Under the pieces are notes generated by a model. The model did not search any database, was not told where the DNA came from, and was given only the letters and a program-made list of their open reading frames with translations. Made by a program: the position numbers and the translations under genes. A DNA stretch of 6,993 nucleotides, taken from positions 1-6,993 of the forward strand of contig JBDTMF010000211.1 of assembly GCA_039934455.1 (NCBI GenBank). Direction: 5' to 3'. How positions within the stretch are numbered: position 1 is the first letter of the stretch; every line of letters starts with the position of its first letter. Below, piece by piece: positions 1 through 6,232 of the stretch. The stretch is from DASQFQ01 sp039934455. Its GTDB lineage: Bacteria; Actinomycetota; Thermoleophilia; Solirubrobacterales; Solirubrobacteraceae.

Positions 1-116
1 CAGCTGGGTTCCCTTCTTGTCAGTCGAAACTGTCACTGAAAACGGCTGTGTCAGACGGTCTCGACCGCGCGCGCAGCGTTTCGCCAACCCGCAGCGGCAG
101 TGGATCGTTACGCCTA

Positions 117-132
117 CACCGGTGACCACCGG
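117..132. repeat. CACCGG direct repeat with an overlapping palindrome
   Basis: CACCGG occurs at 117-122 and again at 127-132, a 10-base period that puts both copies on the same face of the helix. The first copy is part of the perfect palindrome CACCGGTG (117-124), and CGGTG/CACCG (120-124 and 127-131) form a second overlapping dyad. It lies about 210 bases before the regulator start. An operator is possible, but such short GC motifs also arise by chance in this base composition. Confidence 0.2.
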
Positions 133-267
133 CGAGAGGGTGCCGAGACCGTCGGAACGCGAGGCGGTGGGTCTGAGACGTTGTTCGGGTCATGTCTTTG
201 GAGACGTTCGCCCAGCGGATTCGCATTCCGGCTTCCATGCCTCGGCCCGGCCTTTCGGCTCACACGC

Positions 268-296
268 TTGATCCGAAAAGCGGTGGCTGTTAGATC
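268..296 (+). promoter_or_regulatory. Candidate promoter of the MalT-like regulator
   Basis: TTGATC (268-273) is separated by 17 bases from TAGATC (291-296). The first matches four of the six bases of the sigma-70-type -35 consensus; the second only loosely resembles a -10 box. Spacing is ideal, and the resulting leader to the GTG at 341 would be about 35-40 bases. The match is modest and is the only evidence. Confidence 0.25.
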
Positions 297-340
297 CCTC
301 GAGTGTTCGCGCCACGATCGCTGGAAAAGCTGGTGCCTCG

Positions 341-1893
341 GTGACGGGTGCGGCAGCGTCGCCGGCTGGGGTGCGCATCGTTCGCATGGACCTGCGTCAA
401 CGGATCCGTGATGCCCTCGAGCATGGGCCGTTGGTGTTGGTCGCCGACGCCGGCTTCGGTAAGACGCTGGCGCTCGAGGACGCACTCCACGGGTGGCGAG
501 CGGCGGCGTGGGTGGCCTGCAGGGATGCCGATCGCGACCCGGGCCGCTTCATGGTCAGCTTGCTGCGAGCCGTGCGACGGGCGGGCCAGGCGTCATTGAT
601 GTGCTGGCGGAGCGCCTCACGGCTGGCGCGGGAACGGTCGACCCGTTGCTCGGCACGCGCGAGCTCGTCGCCGAGCTGGAGTCGCTCCTCGTGGACCCAC
701 TGATCGTCGTGCTCGACGATGCCGAGCGGCTCCACGGCGCGAGCGGCGCGACGCAGCTGATCGCGGCGCTCGTCGGTCCGCATGCGCGGTTGCGCGTGGC
801 AGTCGTGTCGCGCCGCGAGCTCCCGCTGAAGGCGGCGAAGCTGCGCGCGCGTGGGGAGCTGACCGTGCTGCGCGGCGCCGACCTGGCGTTCACGTCGGAG
901 GAGTGCGCGCGACTCCTCTCGACGCGGTTCGGGCGCGAGCCCCTGGCCGACGAGGTCGCACATGCGATGGAGGCCACCGGCGGCTGGGCGCTGGGAATCG
1001 ATCTTGGCGCCGCGAGCGGGGAGCCGTTCGCGCGCGGCCGCGAATCTCAGCGCGCCACGTTCGAGTACCTGGCGGAGGAGGTGCTGGCGGCCGTCGATCC
1101 CCGGCTGCGCGAGCAGTTGCTGGACTCGAGCCTGCCCCCGGACCTCTCACCGGCGCTGATCGAGTCGCTCGGCCTGCCTCGGGACTTCCTCGAGCAGGCA
1201 CAGGGAAGTGGGCTGTTCGTGCGAGAGCTCGAGCCCGCGCGGGAGGTCTACGCCTACCACCCCCTGTTCCGGGACTTCCTCCAGGACAACCTCCGCCGCC
1301 GGCGGTCGGATGCCGAGCTGCGGCGCATGCACAGGCTGGTCGCCCGCGGGTTGGCGGCATCCGCGCGGGTGGGCGAGTCGGTCGATCACTGGCTGCAGGC
1401 GTGGGACTGGCAAGCGGCGATCGAGGCCATGGCCGAGGTCAGCCCCGAGCTGCGCCGCACCTCGCCCGCGACGCTGCATGCGTGGCTCGAGCGCCTCCCA
1501 CCGGCCGTGCGCCAGGAGCCGTCGTGCCTGCTGATCGAGGGGCAGCTCGCCGCCAACGACGGCCACTACGAGCGTGCCGGTCCGCTGTTGCGCGAGGCCG
1601 TCGCAGCCAACCGGCGCGCCGGCGATGTCGGGGCAGAGTGGACGGCCCGGGCGGCGCTCTGCGCAGTGTTGTTCTCGGCCGGCGCTGCGAGGAGATGGAT
1701 CGTCTCGCGGAGGGCTGGGAAGACTTCGAGCCGGATGCCGTACCGCCGGGGGCATTCGCCGCGGCGTTCTTCCGCGCGTGTGGCTACGCGGTGTCCGGCC
1801 GGGGCGAGGAAGCCCGGGCGATCTGCGATCGCCTGACGGGGAGACCCCGAGGAGCGCTGTTCGCGCCTGCTCTGCGAACCGGCGTGCACGCGG
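341..1893 (+). pseudogene. MalT/LuxR-family STAND ATPase regulator, frameshifted and truncated
   Basis: This is the N-terminal two-thirds of a large ATP-binding LuxR-family regulator (MalT-like), a cytoplasmic STAND NTPase that normally senses an inducer and activates transcription. Seen directly: a Walker A motif ADAGFGKT about 35 residues from the GTG at 341; a Walker B motif LIVVLDD at nt 700-720; a sensor-like segment VVSRRELPL near 802-828; the winged-helix-like segment YHPLFRDFLQDNLRRR near 1252-1302; then helical TPR-like repeats. The reading frame changes twice. It moves from frame 2 to frame 1 between about 575 and 590, after the LLRAVRRAG stretch and before PGVIDVLAERL. It moves from frame 1 to frame 3 near 1681, between VLFSAG and RCEEMDRLAEGWEDF. 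Each change equals one missing base. Similarity fades around 1880, where antisense of the GH15 gene begins, so the rest of the TPR region and the C-terminal LuxR helix-turn-helix are absent. Starts at GTG 371 or ATG 386 are also possible. No functional regulator can come from this copy as read. Confidence 0.8.
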
Positions 1894-2693
1894 TGGAGCC
1901 CCTTGAGCGTCAGCGCACTGCGCTGCAGGTGGCTCCGCCACGGGTGGTCGGGGAACACGCCACGGTCGAGCCAGTGCTGCCAGTGATGGGCCGTCCAGAC
2001 CAGCCCCTCTCGGGCCTCCTCCGAGGTCTGGGGCGCCGGGTGCTCCGACCATGAGAGGGCCACGAACAGCATCCCGCCCTCCTTGATCAGCGTCCGCCCG
2101 GTGGCGCGCGACCCCTCGAAGCCGAGGTTCATGTCACTCGTGAGGCGCAACTGCGTGTCCGTGCCGTCGGCGAGGGCGACCGCCGAGTGATAGGCGTGGC
2201 CGTCGTACTCCCAGCGGGCGGTGCAGCGGCCGTAGTCGAACGACGGCTCGCAGTCGAGGTTGACCTGGACCTCCCCGCTCACGCAGCGCACCGTGCGCAG
2301 CAGCACATGGCCGGCGTCATAGTCCGTGGGGGCGCGACGGTGCGTGTGGGAACGATCCTCCTCGTGATGCCAGGGGCCGATCAGCAGGACGTCGCGGACG
2401 ATGATCCATCCCCCAGGGGCGTCCCAGCTCGTCTCCAGCACCATCGTGCCCGGCAGGTAGCGCCGCGCAGCCGGCACCTCGACGCCGTCGGGGCCGAGCC
2501 GGAACATGCCGGCGTCGCGGTCCAGGATCGAGCCGAACACGCTCGGCGAGTCGAAGCGCGGCAGGCACATCCACTCGACGCTGCCGCTCGGCGCCACCAA
2601 CGCGCACGTCTCGCAGTCCGAGAGGAACGCATAGTCCGCGATCGGGGGGAACGGGCTGGCGCCGAACCCGCCCCTGATGTCGAAGGTCGACAC
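1566..2693 (-). pseudogene. GH15 trehalase/glucoamylase-like enzyme, N-terminal part only
   Basis: Family GH15 enzymes hydrolyse alpha-glucosidic bonds (glucoamylase, glucodextranase, or trehalase in actinobacteria). Residues 16-58 hold the typical opening of the N-terminal beta-sandwich domain: PPIADYAFLSDCETCALV followed by GSVEWMCLPRFDSPSVFGSILD. The domain continues to WRSHLQRSALTLKGL (252-266), the normal entry into the (alpha/alpha)6 catalytic barrel. After residue 266 (about nt 1896) the sequence stops matching; the last 109 codons to the stop at 1566 are antisense of the regulator and have no GH15 character. The family is usually around 600 residues, so the whole barrel with both catalytic glutamates is missing. 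The start is GTG at 2693, supported by AGGAA nine bases upstream. It lies 66 bases after the MDR gene on the same strand, with a hairpin between. A 375-residue chimeric product could be translated but should not be an active hydrolase. Confidence 0.8.
1882..1896. other. Breakpoint joining two truncated genes, with a palindrome
   Basis: To the left, the plus-strand regulator is coding up to about 1870-1880. To the right, the minus-strand GH15 gene is clean down to codon 266 (1896-1898). In between lies the perfect 10-base palindrome GCGTGCACGC (1882-1891). Neither gene's expected continuation is present, so this is a non-native join, either genomic or created during assembly. The exact base cannot be fixed without intact relatives. 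Confidence 0.65.
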
Positions 2694-2702
2694 GTCGAGA
2701 CG

Positions 2703-2707
2703 TTCCT
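2703..2707 (-). promoter_or_regulatory. Ribosome-binding site of the GH15 gene
   Basis: AGGAA on the minus strand, nine bases before the GTG start at 2693. It decides the start, since no other start codon lies ahead of the conserved domain with comparable spacing. Confidence 0.6.
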
Positions 2708-2715
2708 GCCGCTCG

Positions 2716-2741
2716 CCGTGCCGCGGTCAAGCGCGGCACGG
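2716..2741 (-). terminator. GC hairpin between the MDR and GH15 genes
   Basis: Perfect 10-base-pair stem CCGTGCCGCG / CGCGGCACGG with a 6-base loop, starting 18 bases after the MDR stop codon (2760-2762) and ending eight bases before the GH15 ribosome-binding site. No T-run follows, so it is not a classical intrinsic terminator. High-GC actinobacteria often use stems without a U-tract, and it could equally act as an attenuator or mRNA-stability element between two cotranscribed genes. Confidence 0.45.
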
Positions 2742-2759
2742 GCGTGTGCGGCCCGCCGC

Positions 2760-3737
2760 TCAGCCGATTTCGAGCACGACCTTGCCGACCGCGCGCCGGC
2801 CGTCGATGAGCTCGAGCGCCTCGCCTGCGCGCTCCAGCGGCAGGCGGGCGCCGACGATCGGCCGCACGTGGCCGGAGGCGATCAGCGCGTCGATCTCCCG
2901 CTGGATCTCCGCGTTGAGGGCCGGCTTGGAGAGCACGTAGGCGCCCCAGCCCGCGCCCACGACCGACACGTTGTTCAGCAGCAGGCGGTTGACCTTGACC
3001 TCGGGGATGCTCCCGGCGGTGAAGCCGACGACCACCAGGCGCCCGTCCTCCTTCAAGCAGCGCAGAGAGTCGACGAGGCGATCTCCGCCCACGGGGTCGA
3101 CGACGACATCGACCTTGCCCGCCGCGCGCACCTCGTCCCTCCACGACCCGCCGGAGCGGAACACCTCATCGGCGCCCGCCCGCCGCGCGACCTCCTCCTT
3201 CGCAGCGTCGGAGACGACCGCGAACGTCCGCGCGCCCAGGCCCTTGGCGACCTGCAGCGTGGCGGTGCCGACGCCGCCCGCCGCCCCGTGGACGAGCACG
3301 GTCTCCCCCGCCTCGAGCCGCCCGCGCGTGACCAGCGAGAAGTAAGCGGTGTGGTAGTTGAGGACCAGGCCCGCACCCTGGAGGACGTCGAGCTCGTCGG
3401 CCAGGTGGAAGGTGAGGAAGTCCGGCGCGGCCACGGCCTCGGCGAAGCCACCGAGCATGCACATCGCCGCCACCCGGTCGCCCGGTCGATGCGCGCTGCC
3501 GGGCGGGGAGCTGCGCACCACACCCGCGACCTCCGCGCCCGGGATGAACGGCAGCTCGGGCTTGAGCTGGTACTCGCCGCGGCTCTGGAGCACCTCCGGG
3601 AAGGACACACCGGCGGCCGCCACGTCGATGATGACGGCGCCGTCGGGCGCCAGCGGGTGGGTCGCGTCCGGCTCGGGGACGTCGACCACCTGGAGCGCGG
3701 CCGGGCCGCTGAGCTCGCTGATCTGGACTGCTCGCAT
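2760..3737 (-). CDS. Zinc-free MDR oxidoreductase (NADPH:quinone reductase-like)
   Basis: A 325-residue cytoplasmic enzyme of the medium-chain dehydrogenase/reductase superfamily, quinone oxidoreductase/enoyl reductase branch, which transfers hydride from NAD(P)H to quinones or activated alkenes. Seen: an N-terminal GroES-like domain (about 1-120) with the turn GAEVAGVV (67-74); the segment LVLNYHTAYFSL (124-135), where the branch usually has an AxTA-type sequence; the Rossmann motif VLVHGAAGGVGTA (147-159), with AAGGVG at 152-157; and a C-terminal strand ending GKVVLEIG. No cysteine/histidine ligands for catalytic or structural zinc are visible, which argues against an alcohol dehydrogenase. 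Length is normal for the family. The start is ATG 3737, preceded by AGGG eight bases upstream; upstream in-frame codons read as arginine/serine-rich non-coding sequence. It lies 52 bases after the GNRA-motif gene on the same strand, so cotranscription is plausible. Substrate unknown. Confidence 0.9.
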   Translation of the reverse strand: MRAVQISELSGPAALQVVDVPEPDATHPLAPDGAVIIDVAAAGVSFPEVLQSRGEYQLKPELPFIPGAEVAGVVRSSPPGSAHRPGDRVAAMCMLGGFAEAVAAPDFLTFHLADELDVLQGAGLVLNYHTAYFSLVTRGRLEAGETVLVHGAAGGVGTATLQVAKGLGARTFAVVSDAAKEEVARRAGADEVFRSGGSWRDEVRAAGKVDVVVDPVGGDRLVDSLRCLKEDGRLVVVGFTAGSIPEVKVNRLLLNNVSVVGAGWGAYVLSKPALNAEIQREIDALIASGHVRPIVGARLPLERAGEALELIDGRRAVGKVVLEIG

Positions 3738-3789
3738 GCCCCGCACCCTACGAGGCCCGGCGGGGCTCGCGGCGCGCGATCGCCCTCGC

Positions 3790-4683
3790 TCAGCCCCTTC
3801 GGCCGCCCTGGGGCACGCTGCCCTCAGGCGGCCAGCCCGCGACGTGCGTGGCGACGCCGCCGGACACGCTCCACTTGCTCGATGCGTCGGGCGCGAGGAT
3901 CGATCCGACGGGCTCGAACATGATCCGCTCGTCGTAGTCCCAGCCCGCCGCCGTGAACGAGCTGTCATCGATCTGCTTGCCGCTGTCGAGCTCGGTCGTC
4001 GTCCCCGGGTGCATCGCCGCGCGATCCACCCACGTCATCTGCGGCCACAGGCGGACGATGAAGTCCCCACCCTCCGCGGCGACGTGGGCGCGCCCGCGGA
4101 TCTCGATCCGGTGGCAGCCGTGCAGGGTCAGGCGCATGGACTCGAGCTCGTTGAGCCGCACGCCGGTGATGTCCTTGGAGATCTGGCGGTAGCCGCCGGC
4201 CCACTCGCTGCCCGACGGGCCGAGCGCGGCCTGCTCCTTGGCGATCGCCTTGAACGGATCGAGCATCGCGCGGTGCAGCTCCGGCCGCCCGAGCATGAAC
4301 GTGTTCCAGTCGGGATCGGCCGAGCCGCGCTTGATGAACATCGACCCCGCGCCGAGCACCCGCCAGCGCATCAGCTCCTGGGCGAACGGCTTGCCGGGAT
4401 CGGTGTCGGGGATGCCGGTGTACACGTCATAGCCGTGCCCGAGCGCGTCGAGCACGCCGCGCTGGACCATCTGGCGCTCGGCGCGCGCGGAGCGCTGCAC
4501 GAGCCTCGCGGTCGCGCGGTTGCCGATCGTGGCCTGGAGCCGCAGCAGCGTCTCGCCGGGCGAGACGCGGGATCCCTGAGCCGCGCCGGCCGCCACCGCG
4601 GGCTCGGGCTGCGCGGTCGTCTCCGCGCTCTTCGCCTCCTCCTTCACGGCCGCAGCCCCGGTGGCGGCTCGGCGTCGAGCCAT
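3790..4683 (-). CDS. GNRA-motif protein resembling eCIS-associated cargo, unknown C-terminal domain
   Basis: A 297-residue protein without signal peptide or membrane segment. Residues 1-40 are low-complexity (Ala, Lys, Glu). Next comes LQATIGNRATARLVQR (49-64) and a second QMVQRGVLD (71-79). This LQxxxGNxAxxxLxQR pattern is known from N-terminal regions of many actinobacterial proteins linked to extracellular contractile injection systems, often beside a DUF4157 metallopeptidase domain. Here no HExxH is present, so DUF4157 appears absent. Residues 95-280 form a globular domain I do not recognise, with clustered features such as LHGCHRIEIRGRAHV (187-201), LWPQMTWVDRA (212-222) and AAGWDYDERIMFEP (245-258). 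Start ATG 4683 has GGGGA nine bases upstream and overlaps the preceding gene by 40 bases. GTG 4647, which forms a GTGA overlap with that gene's stop, is the alternative and would remove 12 residues. No contractile sheath, tube or baseplate gene lies in the window. Role as a toxin or delivered effector is inference only. Confidence 0.75.
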   Translation of the reverse strand: MARRRAATGAAAVKEEAKSAETTAQPEPAVAAGAAQGSRVSPGETLLRLQATIGNRATARLVQRSARAERQMVQRGVLDALGHGYDVYTGIPDTDPGKPFAQELMRWRVLGAGSMFIKRGSADPDWNTFMLGRPELHRAMLDPFKAIAKEQAALGPSGSEWAGGYRQISKDITGVRLNELESMRLTLHGCHRIEIRGRAHVAAEGGDFIVRLWPQMTWVDRAAMHPGTTTELDSGKQIDDSSFTAAGWDYDERIMFEPVGSILAPDASSKWSVSGGVATHVAGWPPEGSVPQGGRRG

Positions 4684-5012
4684 TCGACCGATTCCCCGGT
4701 GCTCACGTCGTCCAGGGGCGGCTGCCGGGAGGCGTCGATGCCCGCCTCCCACGCGAAGCGGCGCCACTCACCGTCGCGCCGGGCGAACACGTTCACCCCG
4801 GAGTCGGCCGAGGCGACCCATACCCGCTGGCGCTCGTCCCACGCGGCATCGAGCGCGAACCACTCGGGCCACACCGCCCGCGAGACGTAGGGCGGGTCGC
4901 TGCCGGGTCCCCCGACCTCCAGCCGTAGCGAGCGCCGGCCGGGCTGCTGCCCGTCGAGCGGCACGAGGCGAAACCAGAAAGCCCCATCGGGTGAAGGGAT
5001 CGCCTCGACCAT
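4644..5012 (-). CDS. Hypothetical protein, 122 residues, family not recognised
   Basis: A small soluble acidic protein rich in tryptophan and aromatics, beginning MVEAIPSPDGAFWFRLVPLDG and carrying VWPEWFALDAAWDERQRVWVASADSG and FARRDGEWRRFAWEAG segments. The strand-like alternation suggests a compact beta-rich fold. No signal peptide or membrane helix. I chose ATG 5012 because conserved-looking sequence begins there; the in-frame extension to GTG 5084 contains codons rare in this genome (two AGG, CTT). However, GTG 5084 forms a GTGA overlap with the stop of the upstream oxidoreductase gene, so a 146-residue coupled product cannot be excluded. ATG 5042 and ATG 5063 are further options. The ribosome-binding site before 5012 is weak. 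The 3' end overlaps the GNRA-motif gene by 40 bases, which suggests coupled expression and possibly a shared function (partner, chaperone or immunity protein; inference only). Confidence 0.7.
   Translation of the reverse strand: MVEAIPSPDGAFWFRLVPLDGQQPGRRSLRLEVGGPGSDPPYVSRAVWPEWFALDAAWDERQRVWVASADSGVNVFARRDGEWRRFAWEAGIDASRQPPLDDVSTGESVEWLDAEPPPGLRP
4693..4697 (-). promoter_or_regulatory. Ribosome-binding site of the GNRA-motif gene
   Basis: GGGGA on the minus strand, nine bases before ATG 4683 and inside the coding end of the preceding gene. It favours ATG 4683 over the downstream GTG 4647. Confidence 0.4.
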
Positions 5013-5080
5013 CGCGCCCTGAAGCCTATGGCAGGCCCGCATGGCCGCCGGCGCGCGCCTCATGACCGCGCTCGCCGTCG

Positions 5081-6172
5081 TCACCGCCCTGCTGCGGCGG
5101 CCCAGGCCTCGGTCGTCGTCGTCACGTCACGGCCGGTCGCCAGCGACTGCTCGATCGCGACACTGATGAGGTGGTCCTGCAGGCCCTCCGCCAGCGGGTA
5201 CGGCCCGGGTCCCTCGTCCCGCGCCCAGGCGCCGGTCCTCTCCAGCAGCGAGGCGACGCCGATGTCGTCCTCGGACAGCCGCGCGCCCTGGAACGGGTTG
5301 CGGTAGACCACCCGCCCGTCGAAGCTGACGTGGTCGAGGTCGAAGCCCTCGAGGTTGAGGTCGATCCCGGTCTGGCGGCGCACGAGGTGGGACTCGACCG
5401 GCGTCCTGGGATCCACGAGGCGGATGACGCGGTCGTCGACGAGCTCGCCCAGCGACCCGCGGACCACGATGCGCCGGGCCCGCAGCGGGTTCCACCACTG
5501 GTTGTCGGTGAAGTCGTAAAGCCCCATCCGACCGTCGAAGTCGAGGGTGGCGAGCGTGGTCGAACGGTCCGTCGGCGTGCTGTCGCCGCTCCAGCCGTCG
5601 GGGCTGAGCGGGTCGGCGAGCGGCGCGGTGAAGGACCGGGCCGACACGACGGCGGGCTCGAAGCCCACGCCGAGCAGCCCGCGGATCATCGACACCGCGT
5701 GGTAGAGGTGCGTCGAGGAGACCTGCACGGAGGTGGGCTCGCCGACGATGCCCTCCTTGACGATCGCCAGCCGCGCCGCGTGCCCCGGCATCAGCAGATA
5801 CTGCTCGGCGACCTGGACGAGGCCGCTGCCGCCGACGTCATCCCACAGCGCCCGCAGCCCCGGCAGGTCCGGCGCGGGCGGGGTCTCGGCGAGGACCCGC
5901 GCGCCGCGGCCGACGATCTCGCGCGTGACGTCCGGCGTGACCGCCCAGGGGACCGACGCGATCACGAAGTCGGGCGCGTCCGCGGCCAGCAGCGCCGCGA
6001 CCGAGGGAAACGCGGGCACGCCCCACTGCGAGCTGATCTCGGCACCGCGCTCGGCGGAGCGCGTCACGACGCCCGTGGCACGGAGGCGGTCGGGTGCCGA
6101 GCGCGCGATGCGCAGGAAGAACGTCGAGCGCCAGCCGCTGCCGACGACGCCGAATGTCATTGGGGATGTCAT
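5081..6172 (-). CDS. Gfo/Idh/MocA-family oxidoreductase with altered active-site motif
   Basis: A 363-residue cytoplasmic NAD(P)-dependent oxidoreductase of the glucose-fructose oxidoreductase / inositol 2-dehydrogenase / MocA family, which usually acts on sugars, inositols or their derivatives. Seen: an N-terminal Rossmann dinucleotide fold starting FGVVGSGWRSTFF (7-19), with the glycine turn at 11-13; alternating strands with SVPWAVTP (73-80); VLAETPP (93-99), where the family normally has an EKP motif; then AEQYLLMPG (122-130) and an alpha/beta C-terminal domain with STHLYHAVS (153-161), including His155 and His158. The lysine of EKP is Thr97, so catalysis differs from the textbook mechanism or the protein binds rather than oxidises. 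Length is normal. The start is ATG 6172; ATG 6160 is possible, but the Rossmann strand would begin immediately. It is the first gene of the minus-strand run and diverges from the 6233 gene across 60 bases. Substrate unknown. Confidence 0.87.
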   Translation of the reverse strand: MTSPMTFGVVGSGWRSTFFLRIARSAPDRLRATGVVTRSAERGAEISSQWGVPAFPSVAALLAADAPDFVIASVPWAVTPDVTREIVGRGARVLAETPPAPDLPGLRALWDDVGGSGLVQVAEQYLLMPGHAARLAIVKEGIVGEPTSVQVSSTHLYHAVSMIRGLLGVGFEPAVVSARSFTAPLADPLSPDGWSGDSTPTDRSTTLATLDFDGRMGLYDFTDNQWWNPLRARRIVVRGSLGELVDDRVIRLVDPRTPVESHLVRRQTGIDLNLEGFDLDHVSFDGRVVYRNPFQGARLSEDDIGVASLLERTGAWARDEGPGPYPLAEGLQDHLISVAIEQSLATGRDVTTTTEAWAAAAGR

Positions 6173-6175
6173 GAG

Positions 6176-6218
6176 CGCCGCGCCATTCTCGCGCAAGGTG
6201 CCGCTGCGAGGCGCGGCG
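6176..6218. repeat. Perfect 9-bp inverted repeat in the divergent intergenic region
   Basis: CGCCGCGCC (6176-6184) and GGCGCGGCG (6210-6218) are exact reverse complements separated by 25 bases. Together they cover most of the 60-base gap between the two divergent starts at 6172 and 6233. It could be an operator shared by both directions or an mRNA stem in either leader. The arms are pure G/C, so chance is a real alternative. No clear -10/-35 pair is visible in the gap. Confidence 0.3.
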
Positions 6219-6232
6219 GGTACACCACGGCC

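Larger units (their letters stand above)
1..340. other. 340-base stretch without a convincing gene
   Basis: Short open frames exist on both strands, but none has a recognisable protein pattern, a good ribosome-binding site or the codon bias of the genes further right. G+C looks lower than in the rest of the window, as expected of an upstream regulatory region. It holds a weak promoter candidate near 268-296 and a small CACCGG repeat near 117-132. It may be the leader region of the regulator that starts at 341. The left edge could still carry the non-coding tail of an unseen gene. Confidence 0.5.

Noticed and set aside
20..39. TCAGT / ACTGA inverted repeat
   Set aside because: Arms of only five bases with a 10-base spacer and no gene context; expected by chance.
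2760..3737. Zinc-dependent alcohol dehydrogenase
   Set aside because: The MDR fold is clear, but the catalytic Cys/His pair and the four-cysteine structural-zinc loop are missing.
3751..3767. Hairpin after the GNRA-motif gene as a terminator
   Set aside because: Short interrupted stem with a 3-base loop and no T-run; not better than chance in GC-rich sequence.
2187..3923. Long plus-strand open frame of 578 codons
   Set aside because: It lies antisense to the GH15 and MDR genes and reads as Arg/Ala/Asp/His-rich sequence with no domain pattern; a typical high-GC shadow.
3790..4683. DUF4157 metallopeptidase for the GNRA-motif protein
   Set aside because: The HExxH zinc motif is absent from the whole sequence; only the leader-like GNRA segment resembles that group.
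3358..4890. Long plus-strand open frame of 510 codons
   Set aside because: Antisense to three minus-strand genes whose proteins have clear motifs; compositionally biased, with no recognisable domain.
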